From: Hydractinia symbiolongicarpus
Taxonomy: Eukaryota; Cnidaria; Hydrozoa; Anthoathecata; Hydractiniidae
DNA: 64,000 nucleotides
Reading direction: 5' to 3'
Assembly: GCF_029227915.1 (NCBI RefSeq)
Contig: NC_079886.1
Span: 20,808,501 to 20,872,500, forward strand
Positions 58,001 through 64,000 of the stretch are shown here, one piece after another; the first letter of the stretch is position 1, and each line of letters begins with the position of its first letter. The notes beneath the pieces are model-generated. The model did no database searches. It was not told where the DNA came from and worked only from the letters and a program-made list of their open reading frames with translations. Made by a program: the position numbers and the translations under genes.

Positions 58001-61000
58001 TGCCTTTCTTTCCTGGAACTCCAGGTTCTCCATTCCCTCCTGACGGACCTTTAGATCCTTTTGGTCCTTTTAAACCAAGCGCTCCATCCTTACCACGAGC
58101 ACCTTGTTGGCCAGACGTTCCAGGTCGACCATCTTTACCAGGAGTACCCTAGAATATTTTTATCATTAGAAGGGTTTGAAGCTCTGAGAAGTATGCAAGC
58201 CGAAATATGACACGAAATTTCTGAAGAATAATATTTGAAAATATTTAGTAACCAGAAAATAATTTTGCAATAAAAATTAAGAAAATGTTTCTAAATAAAA
58301 TTCCTTTAACTTTGACTTGAAAAAATATTGGATATTAGACATGAATTTTAAATCTTCTGTATTAATTATGTCATATTCAAGAAAGTAAACTAATCAATTT
58401 TTTTAATGACATGTAAAAAGTAAAAAGAGTTACCTTGTTTACAGCAAATTAATGTTTAGGCAAAACAATCATAGTAATAAAGCACGAGTTTTCTGTTAAC
58501 ACTTACCCTTACACCTTGCTTTCCAGGTCTTCCAGTTTTACCAGCGGGTCCAGCAGGTCCCTGATCTCCTTGACTGCCAACTTCACCTGGCTCACCTGGT
58601 CCGCCTGCAGTTCCTTTTTCACCGGCTTTGCCAATCGCTCCACGATCACCTTGCTGTCCTTTAGCTCCAGTGTTTCCTGGTGTACCAGGGCTCCCTGGGA
58701 TTCCAGGTGCACCTCGATCTCCAACTGGGCCTGAAGGTCCTGGTGGACCATCTCTCCCTGATTTTCCTCTTCTTCCTGGTCCACCAGCTGTACCGGGCTT
58801 ACCAGGTGGTCCTGGATCACCTGCTTGACCTTTTTGTCCAGCGGGCCCTACATTTCCTTGATCTCCAGGTTCACCACGACCTCCAATAGGACCAATGCTT
58901 CCATCAGGTCCACGAAGACCTTGAAGACCCCTTTGTCCGGGGGATCCTCTTGAACCTTGTGGTCCAGCAGGTCCCATGCTTCCTTTTGGACCATTTTTGC
59001 CATCCTTACCACGTCGACCTAATTGACCGGTTTCCCCCTTAATTCCTGGTTGGCCTGTAACGCCTCTCTCACCTTGCTCCCCACGCTCACCCCTTGGGCC
59101 CACAGCTCCTGTTTCTCCCTTTGCACCATCTTGACCCTTATCTCCTGATGTTCCAGGTAGCCCAGCAAGACCCTAAAATGTTAAATTTATTCAATAGTGT
59201 TTTATTGCATATCTTAAAAACAAAAACATGTAATAATGCAATACGTTTTTTTACCGGTGGTCCTGGTGGTCCGCTTGACCCTATTGGTCCTTTTGGTCCA
59301 GAAACGCCAGTTGGTCCTGTTGGACCAACTGGTCCTTGCAAGCCCCTGGGACCTCTTGGTCCAACTTCTCCACTCAATCCATTTTCTCCAGCCTCTCCTT
59401 TGTCTCCCAGTTCACCAGGAGCTCCTTTTATACCCGTTTCACCGCGATCACCCTTTACTCCTTTGTATCCTGGGGCGCCATTATTACCTGGTGCACCTGG
59501 GTTTCCCTAAAAGCACATAAAGTTAGCTCGTATCAAACTATTTCACAGCTATGACGCAACATACTTAAGAAAAATAATTGGGAAAAATACATACGTGAGG
59601 TCCTCTTTGTCCGACTTCTCCAATTGGTCCTGGGTCACCTCTCTCTCCCTAAAGATAATATCAAGTTAAACTATAGAAAACATTCAATGTGTGCCAATTC
59701 AATATACACTATATAAATATTATTTTCAGTAAGAAATAAAATATTTAAAAAATTTGCTTCTCACATTTAGGCCATCTCTTCCGGGTTCTCCAGCTGATCC
59801 AGGCGGTCCTACATCACCCTATAAAATGTTGCACAAGAAAATTTTAGAAAAATTAGAAATTAGAGAATAAAGGAACCCTACGATTGGAGTTAATAAAATA
59901 GATACTTAATTTGGCTCGTACCTTCTAGAGGATGATTTATTCTGCTATTTGCGTTAACTTAAAACCTTACTTTTTGCCCTGTTTTTCCTTTTGTCCCAGA
60001 TTGTCCAGGCTCTCCCCGTTCTCCATAGGGTCCTCTAGGTCCTTCTCTGCCTTTTGGACCCGGTGGACCTGGTGGACCTTCTTCTGGCCGGACACCACCT
60101 TCATCAGTGCTACTTCCAGCAGTATCTCCGCCAGCGTGTGGTCCAGGACCTTTTTCATCTCCAATCTAAACCGCAAGTCAAATTTAAATTCTTTCCATCT
60201 GATTATTCATGTGAGGAGTTACAAAGTGTGTCCACGTAAAAATACATACCGGTCCTACAGGTGTCTCACCACCACCTTCAGTGGGGGCTGGAGGTCCTGG
60301 TGGTCCTGGTCTTCCACGTCTACCTTTCCGACCTTGTTTTCCATTTGGCCCTTTTTCTCCCTAAATATATAAAAAATTCCATAAAAATGCAAAACTGTCC
60401 TTTTTCTTACAATATATCATTGAGGTACCCAAACAAGGATTTAACTAAGGTCTAACATTTTTCTTACCTTCGCTCCCTCGCTCCCGTCACTTCCGCTTTC
60501 GCCTTTGTTTCCATTGGGTCCCTAAAGAACATTTATCGTTTCAAAAAATTACATCATAAGATTAAAAGTAATTTAAAGGGTTAATTCACATACTGGTTCT
60601 CCTTTATCTCCTGGGTCTCCTGGAGGACCAGTAACAATATTCGGTGTGGGTGGTAAAATCGCGTCGGTACAGATCAGGTTACACCCATCTGAACAACATT
60701 TTTTTGTTCCTGCACAATCGATATCAAATAAACAAGTCGCTCCGGAGTTTTCTGGAGGAGGACACTCTGTCTTGTCTCTTCCAGCATTATCGGGACATTT
60801 ACCTGGTTTTAATTTTTCTATAATACAAAAAGACATTGTACAGAATTATGTCACTGTTATATCAGGTTAAACTCGTATGTCTTTTAAAAATAATATTTGA
60901 AAGTTTGTGAGCTCTACGTAACAACAGATCTTTTTTTACAGAGACAGAGTCAAATTTTCCTAAAATATGTGCGATAGAAATTATTAGTGAGAGGGATAAT

Positions 61001-62271
61001 AACGAAATATCTGAAGTTAAAAAGTTGAACTAGAAAATTATGAAACACTTGTTGAAGTCATTTTTTTTCATCGTTTATTTTTAATCTTTTATTTTTGTTT
61101 AAAAAAATCACTATATTTTTTAAATTTATCTTTTTAAGTGGATCTGTTATACAATTTAACAGAAGATTGGTGACAAGGTTTGTTTTACCAAACATCTGAG
61201 AGGAAAAATTATTTACGTTGCATGCATGAGAAGTGTTTCCGGCTGACAGTGTATTTTAAAGCAGTTTTCATTTATATCTTTTAACATTCAATATTTATTT
61301 ATGTAAGCTTAAATAAACAATGGTACTGTGTTTCACATAATAAGCTTTATTGTTTCGTAAGTATCTCTAAATAAAAATTTTATATCCGTTCGGTGAAATA
61401 CACACTTCTTAAAACCACTACGAGAGATTTTCACGTTTTTACATTTTTTAGAGTTTTCTTACAGGAATGGTGAATTGGTTTTGAAATTGGAGGAACCAAT
61501 ATTTTGGATCCAGATTTAAATCATCAAATTTTGAAAAATAAAACAAGAAACTTTTGAGGAAAATGAGTGGCAGTTTTGGATTTTTCACTAAAAATTATAT
61601 AAGACATGAAATTTGGAATACAAAACGAATATTAGAACAGGACTTACTGTATTTTAAAGTTTTATAATCTATAAAAGAATTTGATCGTAATATTCAGTTG
61701 CAATGAAACATTCTCACTGCAGTTGATTTGCAAAGTTATTTCTTCATAAAACATCAAATGTTTGGCTACTAATAGAAGCAGTTGTACTTAGTTAACGAAA
61801 TGTATGGAAACATGTAAATTTAAAACATGCTAAATTCAAATATGTTGATCATTTTTGTTGAAAATGATCAGAAAATTTCGAGCATGTTAAGTGGGTTACG
61901 AGACAGCTAAAAATTGTTGGTTATTTCACACCTCAGATGTATTGGTAGCGTTTAATTTTATAGTTTCATAAAATACCATTAGAATTTTTATTGTTTTTTC
62001 CATTTTAATTCTTTTTTATCTTATTTCTTTTGGCTAGTCACAGACTCTGGCTATGAGCTCACATGCGTATACAGATTGTTTCATAAAACTACAAAACATG
62101 ATAAGTTATTGACAACTCAACAAAACACATTATCTATCGCTGAATTCACAACAATTAAATTTTAACTCACAACATAAAAGTATTACCTTCTGGACTTTGA
62201 CCAATAACCAAAGTAACACAAACTCCTAGTAAACATATCAGCAACAAACGCTCGCCAGTGGAAGAGGCCAT
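54129..62271 (-). CDS. Fibrillar collagen alpha chain with N-terminal WAP domain
   Basis: Twenty-one minus-strand exons: 62271-62187, 60817-60594, 60521-60468, 60360-60250, 60165-59971, 59818-59765, 59648-59595, 59506-59255, 59172-58507, 58148-57996, 57914-57663, 57538-57377, 57299-56922, 56815-56762, 56679-56302, 56227-56066, 55831-55616, 55526-55273, 55097-54913, 54790-54606, 54494-54129. They give 1,479 aa in one frame. Order: signal peptide, WAP domain, short helix, acidic/Gly linker, uninterrupted Gly-X-Y helix of about 1,020 residues, COLFI propeptide. This is a fibril-forming collagen of the mesoglea. A WAP domain in the N-propeptide is typical of cnidarian fibrillar collagens. Several helix exons are 54 bp or multiples (162, 216, 378), the hallmark of fibrillar collagen genes. 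All Gly exons start with a whole Gly codon. Confidence 0.95.
60594..60817 (-). CDS. Collagen WAP-domain exon
   Basis: A 224-nt exon with one WAP (whey acidic protein, four-disulfide core) module: K-C-P, then [20 protein letters not shown] and I-C, eight cysteines in the canonical order. WAP modules can inhibit proteases; in collagens they form part of the N-propeptide. The exon ends with the first Gly-Pro-Pro triplets of the minor helix. Confidence 0.93.
62187..62271 (-). CDS. Collagen signal-peptide exon
   Basis: The ATG at 62271 opens a standard signal peptide: a short polar start with G-E-R, a hydrophobic core L-L-L-I-C-L-L-G-V, and likely cleavage after V-I-G before Q-S-P. The donor GAAG|GTAATA lies in phase 1 and joins the WAP exon 1.4 kb downstream. 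It is the only good secretion signal upstream in the right phase. Confidence 0.88.
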
Positions 62272-64000
62272 TGTTTAGCTGGCTGGCCAAATGCCTGCAG
62301 TTCTAAGCAAGCAACTAACCAGATCCAGCGAGTGCGCCTAATGTGTTCCACAGTTCGCCGTTCTACAAACTAGTTTAGCCACTCCTTGTGATACTGACGT
62401 TTATGTTATTAATTTCCCATCCAACATTTATTCGCAATCGTGTTGCGATCTATTGTTCCTGCCTCATTTCTAATTGGTTAGTTTTGTTTGCACTTAGTTC
62501 ATAAGTCAACTCAAGCAGCATGCCACTTTTAGCGTCACTTCACAACTAACCGTGGTTTACAAGATTTTATTATTTGAAAAAACTCCGGTTTGGAGCTTTT
62601 ATTTCTTGTGCATGAGTAGACATGCACAATAATGTGCATGAGTAGACATGCACAATAATAAAGTATCTGCGAAGAAGAACGGGATTTACTCTGAGGTAAA
62701 CAAACCAACTTGGACAATAGATCTTTTGTTTAGCTTACGAAATTCAAATGGTCAACTGTGAATGTTTTGTTACTTGTCACTTCCGATTGCGAAGCAATTT
62801 TTTTTACAAGGCAGAGCTGGATGAATCAGTCATCATGAAACTGTTGTCAACGCTTACACAAACTCAGACAAAAAACAACAATAAAAACATAAGTACAACT
62901 ATGACACGTGAATAACAACTTCACAAAAAACGCGAAAGAATGTCTCATAACCTTGTGCGTATTTCTGCATCAAAGAACTAATTACCATTAATGCCCGTTT
63001 ATCCCTAAAATTTATTTCTTGCAACAAAGCGTTGTAAAGACCGCTTAATTTGATGTTTAAAAAAGCGTTGGTTTGTATTTACCGCTTTAAAGCTAAAAAA
63101 CATTTTGTAAAAGTTCTTAAAAGTGAAAAAACGGGCGAAGTGTTCCTAAAACAATTGGTATCCTAATTTTAAAGGATTTTAGTAAAAAATGACAGCTCAC
63201 TTTACTTTAGATAACAAAAAAGAAGGAAACAAAAATATGATGTAAAATATTTTTCTTTTACAGCCGTGAAAATTTACAGAAAATAATATTACAAGTTTTA
63301 ATTATAATTTTAAACAGATCAATTGCTTTAAACCTGTTTTTATTGTCTTTTTGTGATATACAATTTCACTGGATTTGCGCGACACTGAGAGAGCTTAGTC
63401 ACCGACAACTGGGTTCATGTACACAAACACAGCACTTTGAACAAACACCTTATTGAAAATACACCACAAAATATAAACATGTCACCGCAACTAATAAGGA
63501 GTGTTTGAGATGACAGAAAAAAATTACCAAAACATAAACAACAGATAGCTAATTAATAAAAATATAAAAGTTTTTTATAAGAAAGTCTCAAATGGTCACA
63601 GTGCTAAAACCTTCTAGTATTTTCACAGGAGTTAGACTGTTTTATAAAAAACCTGGGTACGAGTTTCTTATAACACAACGTGTAAAGCAGAATTTTCTCT
63701 CTAAATGAATCGAAACGAAAAATTTAGATTTTTCACATGTGATTGGTTGATATAATTTTCTATTTCATGGGAACAGGGAGTAAATTCTTATTAAAATATC
63801 TTCGAGAAAAAAATCCAGATTTAAGTAAAGTTCAGAATTGTTGCTTTTATAAACCCTGTTCTCAAATTTGTCAATAGAAAACATCGGTAAAAGCACGCAA
63901 ATTTTCTCAATTGCGAAAATAAATTCTACAAAACTTTTTAAATTCATTGAATCACAATATTACGCGTTCAAGCGATAAGTAAAACGCGCAGTGTTATTAT
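62272..64000. promoter_or_regulatory. Collagen upstream region
   Basis: This 1.7 kb lies 5' of the collagen start and has no supported gene. It should hold the promoter and 5'UTR, but no element could be assigned with confidence. The only structured feature is the tandem hairpin repeat at 62607-62658. Confidence 0.35.
62607..62658. repeat. Two 26-bp tandem repeats, each a hairpin
   Basis: The unit TGTGCATGAGTAGACATGCACA plus AATAA is present twice in direct repeat. Each unit is itself an inverted repeat (TGTGCATG ... CATGCACA). It lies about 335 bp upstream of the collagen start codon. Confidence 0.8.

Noticed and set aside
55618-60455. Many proline-, leucine- or serine-rich open frames on the plus strand
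   Set aside because: They are antisense images of the Gly-X-Y coding exons; low stop density comes from the GGN-CCN composition.

Overview
The window is animal nuclear DNA: AT-rich, with spliced genes, GT-AG introns of about 80 bp to 5.7 kb, and many decayed transposons. The gene content points to a cnidarian. The main clues are a fibrillar collagen with an N-terminal WAP domain, an activin-type TGF-beta type II receptor, the ciliary gene TRAF3IP1/IFT54, and endonuclease-type retroelements. I cannot name the species; a medusozoan is plausible but unproven.

Layout. (1) 1-16167, plus strand: the 3' part of a giant cell-surface protein gene, about 3,950 codons in the window, with its 5' end cut off. 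Very long exons encode a helix-rich repeat region that I cannot place in a named family. They alternate with Kazal exons and are followed by five EGF modules, a SEA domain, a membrane helix and a short tail. A block of at least 3.2 kb is present twice, 6.55 kb apart, nearly identical. (2) 16953-22846, minus strand: an activin receptor type II gene, tail-to-tail with the first. I could join all six exons in frame (529 aa), but the signal-peptide exon is tentative. (3) 23.8-28.9 kb: transposon territory, with a non-LTR retroelement carrying a restriction-like endonuclease (minus strand, one stop and one frameshift) head-to-head with a relative that lost its reverse transcriptase core. (4) 30446-44889, minus strand: complete TRAF3IP1 (IFT54), 20 exons, 671 aa, all phases consistent. 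(5) 45-54 kb: no intact gene found; it holds remnants of a LINE reverse transcriptase, a pogo/Tigger-like transposase and a THAP domain. (6) 54129-62271, minus strand: complete fibrillar collagen, 21 exons, 1,479 aa, with signal peptide, WAP, minor helix, linker, about 1,020-residue triple helix and COLFI propeptide. (7) 62272-64000: upstream region of the collagen gene.

The genes do not form a pathway. The collagen acts in mesoglea, the activin receptor in signalling and TRAF3IP1 in intraflagellar transport. The most novel item is the giant Kazal/EGF/SEA protein, whose helical exons are being duplicated and locally homogenised. Exon boundaries were derived by hand from splice consensus, phase continuity and family knowledge; no search or alignment program was run.
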